From Bacillus sp. V2I10 (GTDB lineage: Bacteria; Bacillota; Bacilli; Bacillales; Bacillaceae), in the NCBI RefSeq assembly GCF_030817055.1, contig NZ_JAUSYV010000001.1, forward strand, positions 3,310,001 through 3,374,000: a stretch of DNA of 64,000 nucleotides, given 5' to 3'. Positions 8,670 to 17,439 of the stretch are shown here, one piece after another. The notes under the pieces are model-generated. The model was not told where the DNA came from and ran no database searches. It saw only the letters and a program-made list of their open reading frames with translations. Both the position numbers and the translations under genes were made by a program. The stretch's first letter is position 1, and every line of letters starts with the position of its first letter.

Positions 8670-9452
8670 TTAATTGGCCTTACTTGCCACTTGATACATT
8701 TCGTGCTCTTTACCTTCATATAAATATTGAATCATCTCATCTGTTAACTCACTCGTTTTTCCATCGAAAACTACTTTTCCAGCTTTAATTGCAACAATTC
8801 TTGTCGCGTATTTTTTTGCAACATCCACCTGGTGAAGATTCACTAAACAAGCAATTCCTTGTTGAGTACAGTTTTGATAGATAGCATCCATTACAATCGA
8901 AGAAGATTTCGGATCTAATGAAGCAATCGGTTCATCAGCAAGAATTAGTTCAGGCTTCTGGGCTAAAGCTCGACAAACTCCTACTCTTTGTTTTTGACCA
9001 CCAGATAGTTCATCAGCACGTTTATATATTTCTTTTTCTAGACCTACCTTCTTAAGTAGACCAATAGCTTCAATTTTATTCTCTTCACTATATTTATTAA
9101 AAACTCCTGCAAGTGAACCCATATACCCTAATCTGCCATGTAAAACATTCTCTAATACACTTAATCTATATACAAGATTATAATGTTGAAAAATCATACC
9201 CATATTTGCCCTGATTTTACGAAGATCTTTTTTTGAAGCTGAGTCTACTCTTTGTCCTAAAAATTCTATACTTCCTTTTGAAGGAGTGATAAGGCGATTG
9301 ATGCAGCGTAGAAGTGTTGATTTCCCTGCACCACTTGGACCAATAACAGCAATAAATTCTCCCTGTTTCACTTCTAAGTTTATCCCGTTCAAAGCAATCG
9401 TTTCTCCATTATATTGTTTTACTAAATTATTAACTTTCAGAATGGTTTTCAA
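8670..9452 (-). CDS. phnC: phosphonate-type ABC transporter ATP-binding protein
   Basis: A 260-aa ATPase with Walker A GPSGAGKST (about 38-46), Q-loop FQHYNLV, signature LSGGQKQRV and Walker B LILADEP. The spacing and the MIFQHYNLVYRLSVLENVLHGRLGY segment match PhnC. It energises import of phosphonates, phosphite or related phosphorus compounds with the two PhnE permeases and the PhnD lipoprotein. It lies 26 bases after the second permease on the same strand, after the other transporter genes. Confidence 0.9.
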   Translation of the reverse strand: MKTILKVNNLVKQYNGETIALNGINLEVKQGEFIAVIGPSGAGKSTLLRCINRLITPSKGSIEFLGQRVDSASKKDLRKIRANMGMIFQHYNLVYRLSVLENVLHGRLGYMGSLAGVFNKYSEENKIEAIGLLKKVGLEKEIYKRADELSGGQKQRVGVCRALAQKPELILADEPIASLDPKSSSIVMDAIYQNCTQQGIACLVNLHQVDVAKKYATRIVAIKAGKVVFDGKTSELTDEMIQYLYEGKEHEMYQVASKAN

Positions 9453-9478
9453 TCTTTTTTCCTCCCATAAAATTCGTA

Positions 9479-10327
9479 TTAAACAGATATACGTTTTCTG
9501 ATTTGATTAGATGTAAATTCCATTAAAATCATCGTCGAAAAAACAATCAGAATCCCTAAGCTTAAATGATTAAAATCATAAAATGAGATATATCCTTGTA
9601 TTAATAAACCAATACCCCCAGCGCCAACCATTCCAAGGATGACAGATTCGGCCACATTCATTTCAAAACGAAATGCTGTTATTGCTAAAAAGTTCGTAAA
9701 CAATGTTGGAACTAAGCCTCTAAAAACAATATGCCACCATGTAGCACCAACGGATTGCATAGCTTCAATCGTTTCTTCTCCTACTTCTTCGATTTGAGCA
9801 GAAAATGATTTAACGAGGAAAGAGGTAGTAGGGAAAATAAGCCCTAAAACACCTGCCATTGAACCAAATCCTAGACTTGCTACAGCGATTAATACCCAAA
9901 TTGTAGAGGGTATAGCCCGAATAATCATAAAAGTAAAGCGCAAAACCATTCCAATATAACGGTTCGGTGTCATATTTCGTGCCGCTATAAAAGCTAGTAC
10001 GACTGAAATCACTACACCAAATACTAGACTCAAAAAGGCCACAACAAGGGATACAATCATTTCTCTTGATAATTCTGCAAAATTAACAAACGAGATTTGG
10101 GCCATTTGGGATAATACTGTTGGAATTCTACTTAAACCATCTTGAAATTGAATAATACTTATATCCAGTTGCGTTAAACAAAATAAGAACAGAACTATTA
10201 CTGTAGAAAAAAAGATTCGTTGCTGACGCTGGGTTTGTTTATGAGCAATTGGAATTCTTTTCTTTTGATACATAGGATTTTTATCAATAGCGATTGAATT
10301 GGAAATTGGAATTTGATTTTTTGACAT
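9479..10327 (-). CDS. phnE: phosphonate-type ABC transporter permease 2
   Basis: A 282-aa membrane protein with about six hydrophobic segments and a PhnE-like EAA loop (EEVGEETIEAMQSVGATWWHIVFRGLVPTL). Upstream of the first membrane segment is a basic cytoplasmic tail (KKRIPIAHKQTQRQQRIFF). The start codon directly follows the stop of the preceding permease gene, which implies coupled translation. Two different permeases suggest a heterodimeric channel. Confidence 0.88.
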   Translation of the reverse strand: MSKNQIPISNSIAIDKNPMYQKKRIPIAHKQTQRQQRIFFSTVIVLFLFCLTQLDISIIQFQDGLSRIPTVLSQMAQISFVNFAELSREMIVSLVVAFLSLVFGVVISVVLAFIAARNMTPNRYIGMVLRFTFMIIRAIPSTIWVLIAVASLGFGSMAGVLGLIFPTTSFLVKSFSAQIEEVGEETIEAMQSVGATWWHIVFRGLVPTLFTNFLAITAFRFEMNVAESVILGMVGAGGIGLLIQGYISFYDFNHLSLGILIVFSTMILMEFTSNQIRKRISV

Positions 10328-11122
10328 TTAGATTAATCTCTCCCTTACCCGATGTGTAACATATTCCACCATTAAGATAAGGACTACCATGATCGCAATA
10401 GCCGTAGAGGTTTTACTGTATTGGAATAGGTCCATCGTCTGTTTTATAATACTGCCTAAACCACCTGCTCCTACTAATCCAAGGATAGCAGATGCACGGA
10501 TATTGATTTCAAACATGAATAGTGACCAAGAATAGAAGCTTGGGAGAAACTGTGGAATGATGGCATGTTTTAATTTTTGAAGATAACTCGCACCACAAGC
10601 ATCCAAGGCTTCCCCGACCTCTTTATCTAACTCTTCAATAGCTTCAGCATATACACGGGATAAAAAGCTTGTTCCGAACAACACTAATGCAAACAGACCC
10701 GGCATAGTTCCTACACCAAAAATCACAACCAATATAGAAGCCCAAACAAGGAAAGGGATATTCCTTAGGAAGGAAATCCCACCTCTAAAAACGATGCGAA
10801 AGACTGGGTGAGGGGTTGTATTATGTGCCATTAAGAAACCAATAACAATTCCAAACAAGGAAGAAAAGCATGTTGCAATGACAGCAAAGATAATCGTATC
10901 TACTACTGGCCCAATATAGGTTTTAATGTCCGAAATGTTTGGTGGAAAGAAATCAGTAAATAAAAACTGTATAAATGTTGGTAAGCTTTGTACTAATTCA
11001 ATAGGATTCATTTTCACAAACCAAATCGAAAAAGCAAATAACACAATGAATAATATGAAAGAGAATGTACGTTTCATCTTTTTCATTTCAACTTTTGTTG
11101 AAGCATTTTTAGTAGTATTCAT
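10328..11122 (-). CDS. phnE: phosphonate-type ABC transporter permease 1
   Basis: A 264-aa permease with several transmembrane helices and the EAA-type loop EELDKEVGEALDACGASYLQKLKHAIIPQFLPS. It is related to the next gene, with shared RFEMNVAESVILGMVGAGGIG / MFEINIRASAILGLVGAGGLG sequences at the C-terminal side. It follows phnD by 14 bases, inside the same operon. Confidence 0.88.
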   Translation of the reverse strand: MNTTKNASTKVEMKKMKRTFSFILFIVLFAFSIWFVKMNPIELVQSLPTFIQFLFTDFFPPNISDIKTYIGPVVDTIIFAVIATCFSSLFGIVIGFLMAHNTTPHPVFRIVFRGGISFLRNIPFLVWASILVVIFGVGTMPGLFALVLFGTSFLSRVYAEAIEELDKEVGEALDACGASYLQKLKHAIIPQFLPSFYSWSLFMFEINIRASAILGLVGAGGLGSIIKQTMDLFQYSKTSTAIAIMVVLILMVEYVTHRVRERLI

Positions 11123-11136
11123 GTGATAATACTCCC

Positions 11137-12051
11137 CTAGTTTTCAAGTAATTGTTCAGGACTTAAATTCATTAATTTTGCAATATCTCGAATTTGATCA
11201 AAATCAGCATCAGTAGACTCAATAAATTTAGCATCCTCAGTTCCTACAATGCTTTTAAAATAGTTAGGATCGTTGTAACTTAATAAAAACTCCTTTACAA
11301 TATCTTTTACTTCTTTATCGATATTCCCTCTAATACTAAAAGCACCTCCTGCTGAAATCGATTCTGATTCAGCAATAACTTTGTATGATCCTTTTTCAAT
11401 AATCCCTTTCTGTTCTAACATAGAAGGCATCATTGCCGAGACACCTGCTGCATCATATTGTCCACGAACTACGCCAAGAAGTGCTTTATCATGACCTCCC
11501 GCAAATTGAACACTCTTAAAAAATGCACCATCTTTTTCAAGCTTCTCAGCCTCAATTCCTAACTCTTTTACAATCGTAGCTTTCGGTAATAAGTGGCCAG
11601 TTGTAGAAACCGGATCGGCAAACCCCATCGTTTTTCCTTCCAAATCAGCAATCGTTTGGATATCTGAATCCTTTGGTACAACAATAACGGAAGCTGGTTT
11701 ACCTTCTAAAGCTTGTAAGCTAAGACTTGCAATCACTTCTGCATTCGCTCTTTCTTCAGCTACAATATAAGAAAATGGACCGTACATGGCTAAATCTGCT
11801 TTATTGTTTTTCATCGCCTCAATCGCAGCATTGTAACTATTTGCTTGGTAAGCTTCTACTTCCATTCCTAGTTTTTCTGATAATTTCTTTTCAAAATCAC
11901 CATAAGTTTTTTGCATTTGTTCATCTGTTTCTTGAGGTAAATAAGCAATAACAAATTTGTCCATTTCTTTTGATGAACTTGTGTTAGAACATGCTGATAA
12001 AACTCCTAATACTAACAAACCAATAAATAGAGTAGAAATTAGCTTTTTCAT
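11137..12051 (-). CDS. phnD: phosphonate-type ABC transporter substrate-binding lipoprotein
   Basis: The N-terminus MKKLISTLFIGLLVLGVLSACSN is a lipoprotein signal with lipobox LSAC, so the protein is tethered outside the membrane. The following FVIAYLPQETDEQ...MYGPFSYIVAEERANAEVIASL and GGHDKALLGVVRGQYDAAGV segments match the PhnD/PtxB binding-protein family. The start at 12051 is chosen for the AGGAGG site and the signal peptide; the frame is open 28 codons further. It is the first transporter gene, directly behind the GntR operator. Confidence 0.88.
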   Translation of the reverse strand: MKKLISTLFIGLLVLGVLSACSNTSSSKEMDKFVIAYLPQETDEQMQKTYGDFEKKLSEKLGMEVEAYQANSYNAAIEAMKNNKADLAMYGPFSYIVAEERANAEVIASLSLQALEGKPASVIVVPKDSDIQTIADLEGKTMGFADPVSTTGHLLPKATIVKELGIEAEKLEKDGAFFKSVQFAGGHDKALLGVVRGQYDAAGVSAMMPSMLEQKGIIEKGSYKVIAESESISAGGAFSIRGNIDKEVKDIVKEFLLSYNDPNYFKSIVGTEDAKFIESTDADFDQIRDIAKLMNLSPEQLLEN

Positions 12052-12081
12052 GATTTTCCTCCTAAGGTTGAGTAAATTAAA

Positions 12082-12095
12082 TCTTGTATACAAGA
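12082..12095. promoter_or_regulatory. GntR-type operator O1 and phn promoter
   Basis: TCTTGTATACAAGA is a perfect palindrome 30 bases before the phnD start. On the minus strand it lies between a TTGTAT and a TTTAAT separated by 17 bases, so binding would cover a likely promoter. Flanking bases TCATCTTGTATACAAGAT are shared with the operator at 8614-8637. Confidence 0.65.
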
Positions 12096-12272
12096 TGAAT
12101 ACAAAATTCATTTTAATTGAGGAATGTAAACACAATATTAAGAATTAGTTTATTTAATAATAAGAAATTATAGAGTTCATAGAATTTTCTTTACACACTC
12201 TATTAACCTTGCAGGGGCATAATCGTTCTTGTAATATGGTTACATATAAAGTTTGAAAGGAATTGGAAAAAC

Positions 12273-12920
12273 ATGTCCTCTACTTCACTTGTAGAAATTG
12301 CTTATAAAACGATCCGTAAAGATATTATAAATGCTCAATATATGCCTGGCACCCTCTTGTCAGAGAATGAACTCGCTGCAAAACTCAACATGAGCCGTAC
12401 ACCCATTAGAGGAGCAATTTCACGGTTAGAATCTGAAGGATTTGTTTCTTCTTTATCCAAAAGGGGAATATTAGTTAAGGAAATTTCCTTGAAAGAGTTA
12501 ATAGATTCAGTTGAGGTGCTTTTTTTCTTGCAGTCCTATTCCATAGATGCAGTAATTGAAAAAAGATGTGTTTTTGATTTAGAAGAGTTAAGCAGTCATT
12601 TAGAAAAGCAAATAGAAGCAGAAGTACGTGACGAGTATCATGAATATGTGAAGTATTCTATACTTTTTACTCAAAGTATGGTTTCTTCATCGAAAAATAA
12701 CTTAATGATAAAGATGTATGACTCAATAAAAGACAAAATTATTCAAATGGGGATTGTCAATTGGAAGCTAACTCCAACACAAAAACATTATTCTGCCAAT
12801 GAAATACATCAACTGATTTTTGAAGCAATAGAAAGTAGAGAGTATGAGAAGGTTAGGTCCATCATTAAAGAGGTGTATCTTGTAAATCGGGAGAGAATGA
12901 TTAACTTTGGGAGCATTTAA
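12273..12920 (+). CDS. GntR-family transcriptional regulator
   Basis: A 215-aa regulator with the N-terminal winged helix-turn-helix of the GntR family (IRKDIINAQYMPGTLLSENELAAKLNMSRTPIRGAISRLESEGFV, about 14-58). A helical C-terminal ligand domain of FadR type follows, weakly conserved. It is divergent from phnD. The two palindromic CTTGTATACAAG sites before phnD and the phosphatase gene are its most likely targets. The ligand may be the imported phosphorus compound (inference). An AAAGGA ribosome binding site precedes the ATG. Confidence 0.82.
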   Translation: MSSTSLVEIAYKTIRKDIINAQYMPGTLLSENELAAKLNMSRTPIRGAISRLESEGFVSSLSKRGILVKEISLKELIDSVEVLFFLQSYSIDAVIEKRCVFDLEELSSHLEKQIEAEVRDEYHEYVKYSILFTQSMVSSSKNNLMIKMYDSIKDKIIQMGIVNWKLTPTQKHYSANEIHQLIFEAIESREYEKVRSIIKEVYLVNRERMINFGSI

Positions 12921-13224
12921 AGACTAATGTATAACAATAAAGTTGTTTTAATTGAAGGAAAACTACTAGAAAAACCTCTAGAAGATTGAATTAATTTGGT
13001 CCATATTCTTTAACCCTTGATTTACCAATGCAAGATTGATTCAAAGATAGGTTCAAATTTTTTTGGAGCCTGGTACATTTGAAACTCAACCATTTATGGG
13101 GTGTTAATTTATAATATTTATCATTTTGAAGTTCCTCTTCTCAACTTTTCTTTAACCCAACTTATCTACTTGTTTAAAATTCGAATTGCAGGATATTTAT
13201 ACACAACTCTATTTTTACCTTCTC

Positions 13225-13256
13225 TTATTCAATAAAATGGCCCGATTGTTGAATAA
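13225..13256. repeat. dispersed palindromic repeat, best copy
   Basis: TTATTCAA at the left and TTGAATAA at the right form perfect 8-bp inverted ends around a core containing GGCCCGATTG. Related copies lie at 2420, 2559, 19006, 21702, 32513, 34377 and 34472. Confidence 0.65.
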
Positions 13257-13330
13257 CTGGAGTTTAATCTTATTTGTAATGAAACATCTTATTGTCGTTC
13301 AACAGCTGACATCAGACTTTTCAACACCAC

Positions 13331-13357
13331 AAAAAGAGCAGTACTCACTGCTCTTTT
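13331..13357. terminator. terminator-like hairpin
   Basis: AAAAGAGCAGT pairs with ACTGCTCTTTT. No gene ends close to it; GntR stops about 410 bases upstream. Confidence 0.5.
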
Positions 13358-13611
13358 AAAATTAATTTGCTGTTTATAATCTGTATTATGTAAACAAGAA
13401 CATTATAAATTTATAAAATCATTTTTCATCAGAAATTCTTAAGTAAATATACTGGTAGCATTAAATATTTTTCTTTTATCTTCATGTAATATATTCATCA
13501 AGCTGCATTACAGAGTCTATTGCCATTTCTGTTTCATGTAAGTGAAGGTAAAATAACCTTCATGGTAAAAGTTTTTTTTAAGACACCTTCCATTATCACT
13601 TATATATCTTA

Positions 13612-13646
13612 AGAAATAAAAAAGAGTGGAGGCCAATTCCACTCTT
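13612..13646 (-). terminator. terminator of the TIR-like operon
   Basis: On the minus strand AAGAGTGGA pairs with TCCACTCTT and is followed by a long T-run. It lies 8 bases past the 55-aa gene. Confidence 0.7.
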
Positions 13647-13653
13647 GTAAATC

Positions 13654-13821
13654 TTATGCTCTTTTCCTGAAAGGATCATCTCTATATTCAGCTTTCCGCT
13701 TATATATTACTCGTCCAGTCTCTTCTTTTCCATTTTTGGAGGTAATAACTGCTTTATTTCCTGTTACTACTTCTCCAATCTTATAAGAATCACGACTAGG
13801 ACCAATTGTTATTCTTTTCAT
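13654..13821 (-). CDS. small basic protein (55 aa) coupled to TIR-like gene
   Basis: The frame reads MKRITIGPSRDSYKIGEVVTGNKAVITSKNGKEETGRVIYKRKAEYRDDPFRKRA. Its ATG overlaps the TGA of the TIR-like gene (ATGA), and a GGAGGTG site lies 7 bases upstream, so translation is coupled. The IGEVVTGNKAVITSKNGKEETGRVIYKR segment looks like a small beta-barrel of SH3 or KOW type. Function is unknown; conserved coupling to the effector would suggest an accessory or antidote role (inference). Confidence 0.6.
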   Translation of the reverse strand: MKRITIGPSRDSYKIGEVVTGNKAVITSKNGKEETGRVIYKRKAEYRDDPFRKRA

Positions 13822-14825
13822 AAAGAAGCACCTCCGTAAATATTATTAATAGTATTCAAAAGATTGTAATTATCTAAGAAGATTAGATCTATCTCTTCTT
13901 TATTTAAACCCTGTCTGCCTGTTATTGCAACAGTCAATACTAGTTTTTCCTCTATCGGATAGCATAACACATAAGTATTATCATAAGGTGATGTGTTCTT
14001 TTCGAAAACCAGTTCTTCATTTTGCAGAAAACAATCTATAACAACAATTCGGTCCGTCCATTCAATATCATCATTTATATTAAATGGATAAAATTTTCCT
14101 TGCCCTTCATTTCCGGCAATTTGCCTCAGTCCATCTGTACCTTCTGGTTTCCAGACACCAATTCCTTCAACGAAGTAGTTATTAGGTGCTTGATAACCAT
14201 TTCTAACAGCTTCCTGAAGAAATTCAAATTTCTGTGACTGATCAGATAACAAACGCTTTGATAAGGTTCGAAGAACTCGAATTAGTGTGTAGTCTTGTTC
14301 TCTTTCGGATTGTGATTCAGCTAAAAGTTTTGCTGGATCTTGGAACGGTCCTTTTTCTACAATCGTACGTTTAATAGCCCTGCAAGCTAAATTTACAGCT
14401 GCATCATAATTATCATCTGTTCGAATTTCATATGACAAAACAGTGATTCCATCTAAATCAGTTGGTAAACGAACCCCTTTTGCCTCATCACTTGACGGGA
14501 TCTGATTAGGAATTATATAAAAAACTCTACCTCTTCTTAGTCTTCCCCAGAACAATCCCATTTCAAACAATGTATTGTCCCTGGTGATATATGTTACATT
14601 CCCCCGAATATTTACAATATCATCTGGTGAAAATACAAATACAGCAAAATCATTTTGGTCTAATTGTCGTTCTAGGCTTTCCATGCTATATTCAAGTGCT
14701 CTGAATACCCCTGTGGACCAAGGTGTAACTTCTGCAATACGACCTAATCCTTCGTGAATTGCATCTACATACTCAAGTGATTCACTAGCAGATCCTATAA
14801 ATATTTTTGACTTAGTTTGACTCAT
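13818..14825 (-). CDS. TIR-like nucleotide-binding protein (CAP12-type TIR, PF10137 family)
   Basis: The N-terminal 125 residues (KIFIGSASESLEYVDAIHEGLG..VTPWSTGVF...LERQLDQNDFAVFVFSPDDI...ITRDNTLFEMGLFWGRLRRGRVFYIIP) fit the TIR-like domain of Cap12/Pycsar effectors. The probable catalytic Glu is in DNTLFEMGLFWG. Relatives degrade NAD+ when triggered. The C-terminal 170 or so residues (FVEGIGVWKPEGTDG...VVIDCFLQNEELVFEKN...VLTVAITGRQGL) are a possible sensor domain I do not recognise. No cyclase gene is adjacent, so it is not a standard CBASS or Pycsar arrangement. The start at 14825 has a GGAGG site. Confidence 0.7.
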   Translation of the reverse strand: MSQTKSKIFIGSASESLEYVDAIHEGLGRIAEVTPWSTGVFRALEYSMESLERQLDQNDFAVFVFSPDDIVNIRGNVTYITRDNTLFEMGLFWGRLRRGRVFYIIPNQIPSSDEAKGVRLPTDLDGITVLSYEIRTDDNYDAAVNLACRAIKRTIVEKGPFQDPAKLLAESQSEREQDYTLIRVLRTLSKRLLSDQSQKFEFLQEAVRNGYQAPNNYFVEGIGVWKPEGTDGLRQIAGNEGQGKFYPFNINDDIEWTDRIVVIDCFLQNEELVFEKNTSPYDNTYVLCYPIEEKLVLTVAITGRQGLNKEEIDLIFLDNYNLLNTINNIYGGASL

Positions 14826-15421
14826 ACGGCCTCCAAAAAGGGTTTTCAATACATAAATTATACCACATGCTGGAACGTTTTATTGACTTCTTTGATTTTT
14901 TCATTCTTTTTCTATCCCGTGAACAGACTATCCCTGGTAAATGGTTAAAATACCCTTTTTGACGAACAAACCGAATCCGGCAAGGCCTCATAATAGTGCA
15001 AATCATATCGTAGTGGTTTACTGCAGTATATAAAGAAACACCAGATTTATCATCAATACACTTTAACGATGTATGTTTTTGATTACTGTAGAAAACAAAG
15101 GTATCGAATTTCCAATCATTAGGGGAAGTCCTAGCGATAATTATTAAAATGGGTTCCGGATTTTTGATGTAACCTCCCAAGATAAGTTATAGCACATCCG
15201 TTTGTTAAACGATTCCCTACCCTGTAGCCAGTTACTTTAATCCAAGAATTTATATAGTTCGTCCGCCTTTACTACTTTTCACTGTTCACAAATTCCTTAA
15301 AATTTAAAATTAGTTCATCCCTCAAAGATCATTCATCTACATATTTAATTTGGCAATACCTTGACTGAAATATTTCTTTCTTAGCAACTAGTGAAATAAT
15401 TTGAATCTTCAAATTCAGGTT
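14826..15421. other. spacer between TIR-like gene and TIR/macro operon
   Basis: No convincing gene. A 122-codon minus-strand frame (14812-15180) starts only at a TTG and resembles no family. The region must contain the promoter of the TIR-like gene. Confidence 0.4.
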
Positions 15422-15904
15422 TTAACCGGGAATTAAAGAAAAATCGTCAGTGAGCTTATGTTGCTTGTATAATACATCTAATGGATGAATTATATTCGTA
15501 GCATTATTGTAGGCGTCTTTCCATCTAGTAAGGTCTTGTAATGTTAGAGGCTGAAGATGTCTCATATCCAGGTTATAGTTGATAGCTAGTTCTTTCCCAG
15601 CAGCTTCAAAATATGATTTGGAAAAGACTTTTCTATTCGGTGTCTTTTTTCTTACTATTTGAGACATAGCTATCTCCAAATAAATCCAAGGAGACTTAGT
15701 TTGCTGTTGTATTACATCTTTATAATTGATTGAATTGGGGGTATTTAGGAAAATCAAGCATTCAGACTTATCTATCATTGAGCTTAAAGCTGCAGAGAGC
15801 ATCGCATGAACATGACTTGTTGAATAATTTCTTTTCTCATACGAATAAGATCCCACCGTACCCTGACCATCAAATGCAGCATAAACACCATTTCTATAAG
15901 CCAT
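15422..15904 (-). CDS. TIR-domain-like protein, candidate ThsB
   Basis: A 160-aa protein with MAYRNGVYAAFDGQGT at the N-terminus, as in ThsB-type TIR proteins, and a TIR-like centre: LSSMIDKSECLIFLNTPNSI followed by TKSPWIYLEIAMSQIVRKK. Glu77 in SPWIYLEIA is at the place of the catalytic TIR glutamate. It overlaps the 3' end of the upstream macro gene by 11 bases. By analogy with Thoeris it would make a cyclic or histidine-linked ADP-ribose signal from NAD+ on infection. The region between residues 16 and 30 is shorter than I expect for a full TIR fold. Confidence 0.5.
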   Translation of the reverse strand: MAYRNGVYAAFDGQGTVGSYSYEKRNYSTSHVHAMLSAALSSMIDKSECLIFLNTPNSINYKDVIQQQTKSPWIYLEIAMSQIVRKKTPNRKVFSKSYFEAAGKELAINYNLDMRHLQPLTLQDLTRWKDAYNNATNIIHPLDVLYKQHKLTDDFSLIPG

Positions 15905-16730
15905 TCTCTACACTCCTTAATCTATAAAAATTTATTTTATCCTTTTTGGATTCATGTATTACTATTGAAACGTGAGAAGGATGGGTAAACTTAATCCTAC
16001 TTACTTTAAATGACCAGATTAATAATTCGAGCAATTCTTGTTCAGATACCATATTATATTCTTTAAATCTTGTTATTCCTGAACCTATCAGAGGTATTGT
16101 CACTGTACGCCCTCCATAAACAATATCAATTTCATTCCATAAATTTATAAGGAAATTAATATAGTCATTCATATATAAATAAGCTCTGTTATTTTCGTCA
16201 AATCTAGCAAAAGAAGTTAGCAGGTAATCTCCGTGCTGAAAAATTGTACCAAGCCTATATTGTTTCTTTTTCCCTGCCTGTCTATCATTTGATACGGTAA
16301 TGATTTTTTCATTTAATTTTTGATCAGAATCAATTAGTAGATCCAGCTCTTCAACGTTATTTACTAAATTATTTATATACATGCCATTAATAGTTCTTTC
16401 TGAAATAATTCTATTATCTACACATGTATCAAAATACTCATTGAAAGGAATCACTTTTAATTCATTTTCTTCGAAAATATCTCCTACCATAACGCGTACT
16501 GTTGAATTATTGATATTTAATTTAACGTTATTCGAGAGGTTAGCCAGAACCCACATTACGAGATAAGTAATAATTAACAACAGAAAAAACACTATTCCTG
16601 TAATAAGTTTATATTTGCTAGGAATATCAATTACAATTAAAACAAAAGAAATTAAAACACTTATTACTGATAAAATTGAAAAAAAACTTTTTAATAAGCC
16701 TTTATCAAATAAATTTACTTTTATTTTCAT
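15894..16730 (-). CDS. membrane-anchored macro-domain protein, candidate Thoeris effector
   Basis: A 278-aa protein with two N-terminal transmembrane helices (about 12-34 and 41-64). The soluble domain from about 78 begins VRVMVGDIFEENELKVIPFNEYFDTCVDNRIIS and includes YRLGTIFQHGDYLLTSFARFDENNRAYL and TIPLIGSGITRFKEY. This matches the macro-like domain of ThsA-type (DUF6430) proteins. In type II Thoeris such a TM-macro effector binds an ADP-ribose-derived signal and damages the membrane. It is the first gene of a two-gene operon with the TIR-like gene. Confidence 0.65.
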   Translation of the reverse strand: MKIKVNLFDKGLLKSFFSILSVISVLISFVLIVIDIPSKYKLITGIVFFLLLIITYLVMWVLANLSNNVKLNINNSTVRVMVGDIFEENELKVIPFNEYFDTCVDNRIISERTINGMYINNLVNNVEELDLLIDSDQKLNEKIITVSNDRQAGKKKQYRLGTIFQHGDYLLTSFARFDENNRAYLYMNDYINFLINLWNEIDIVYGGRTVTIPLIGSGITRFKEYNMVSEQELLELLIWSFKVSRIKFTHPSHVSIVIHESKKDKINFYRLRSVENGL

Positions 16731-16954
16731 TACTATTATCCCCTAGTTATTAATTAGTTTCATAATGATATACTTTTTTGGTAGAATTCAACATATATTA
16801 ATTTGTGTTGATTATATTGCAATTTATGTATTGTTTTTTTTACCATATTTAATTACCAATAATATGTATTGATTTTATATTTTTATTTTCTATTTCTTAA
16901 TAAATTAAGTCTTTTGTTACCCGAGTTTCTTCTATTATATAACGCTAATATTTA

Positions 16955-17165
16955 CGACTTGTTCACATTCCTTAACTAACTAATACAAAGTTTCCTTTTT
17001 TACGTTGAGTTCTCGCTTGGCTTTAACAACTGTCATCTCCCCTACTTTCCAACGAGTATAATATTTCTTTAAATTCTTCTGATAGCCCAGTGCCAATAAA
17101 TGGAGCTACTGTTCCAGTTATAAGCATCTCATAATTCTGTATGTTACCATCCATTCAATCTCCTT
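16955..17165 (-). pseudogene. serine recombinase C-terminus, remnant
   Basis: One frame reads TRWKVGEMTVVKAKRELNVKKETLY, then a stop codon, then LVKECEQ, the C-terminal helix-turn-helix of Hin-type serine recombinases. A frameshift separates it from the preceding EEFKEI. The catalytic domain is absent. The flanks are AT-rich with no other gene visible. Confidence 0.6.
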
Positions 17166-17439
17166 TTTCTGAAGAAATCCCAAAATTTAATAAAATAAAG
17201 TATACTAATTCCTATTCTAGCAAATAGTACCATAACCATCTATAGACTACATTTTTATTTCTACAAATAAAAAGTTGTTAGAAGAGTACTTTTAAACTTC
17301 TAATGTCGAGTTTCTCCTATTATATATTTGAACTTCTAAAAGACTTTTCGTATTCCATAACCAACCTATAAAATGTAGACTTTTTAACATCTCATAATGG
17401 AAATTGGTTATGTTTTTTGCCGAGTTTCTACTATTATAA

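Larger units (their letters stand above)
12921..13611. other. intergenic region without a gene
   Basis: About 690 bases, AT-rich, with frequent stops in all frames. It holds one copy of the dispersed palindromic repeat and a terminator-like hairpin; I see nothing else. Confidence 0.5.

Noticed and set aside
14812..15180. 122-codon open frame on the minus strand before the TIR-like gene
   Set aside because: It begins only at a TTG inside a GGAGG-like stretch, has no recognisable family pattern, and runs into the true start of the TIR-like gene in another frame.
13818..16730. Complete CBASS or Pycsar operon
   Set aside because: No CD-NTase or cyclase gene is present between 12.9 and 19 kb, so only TIR- and macro-type effectors can be claimed.
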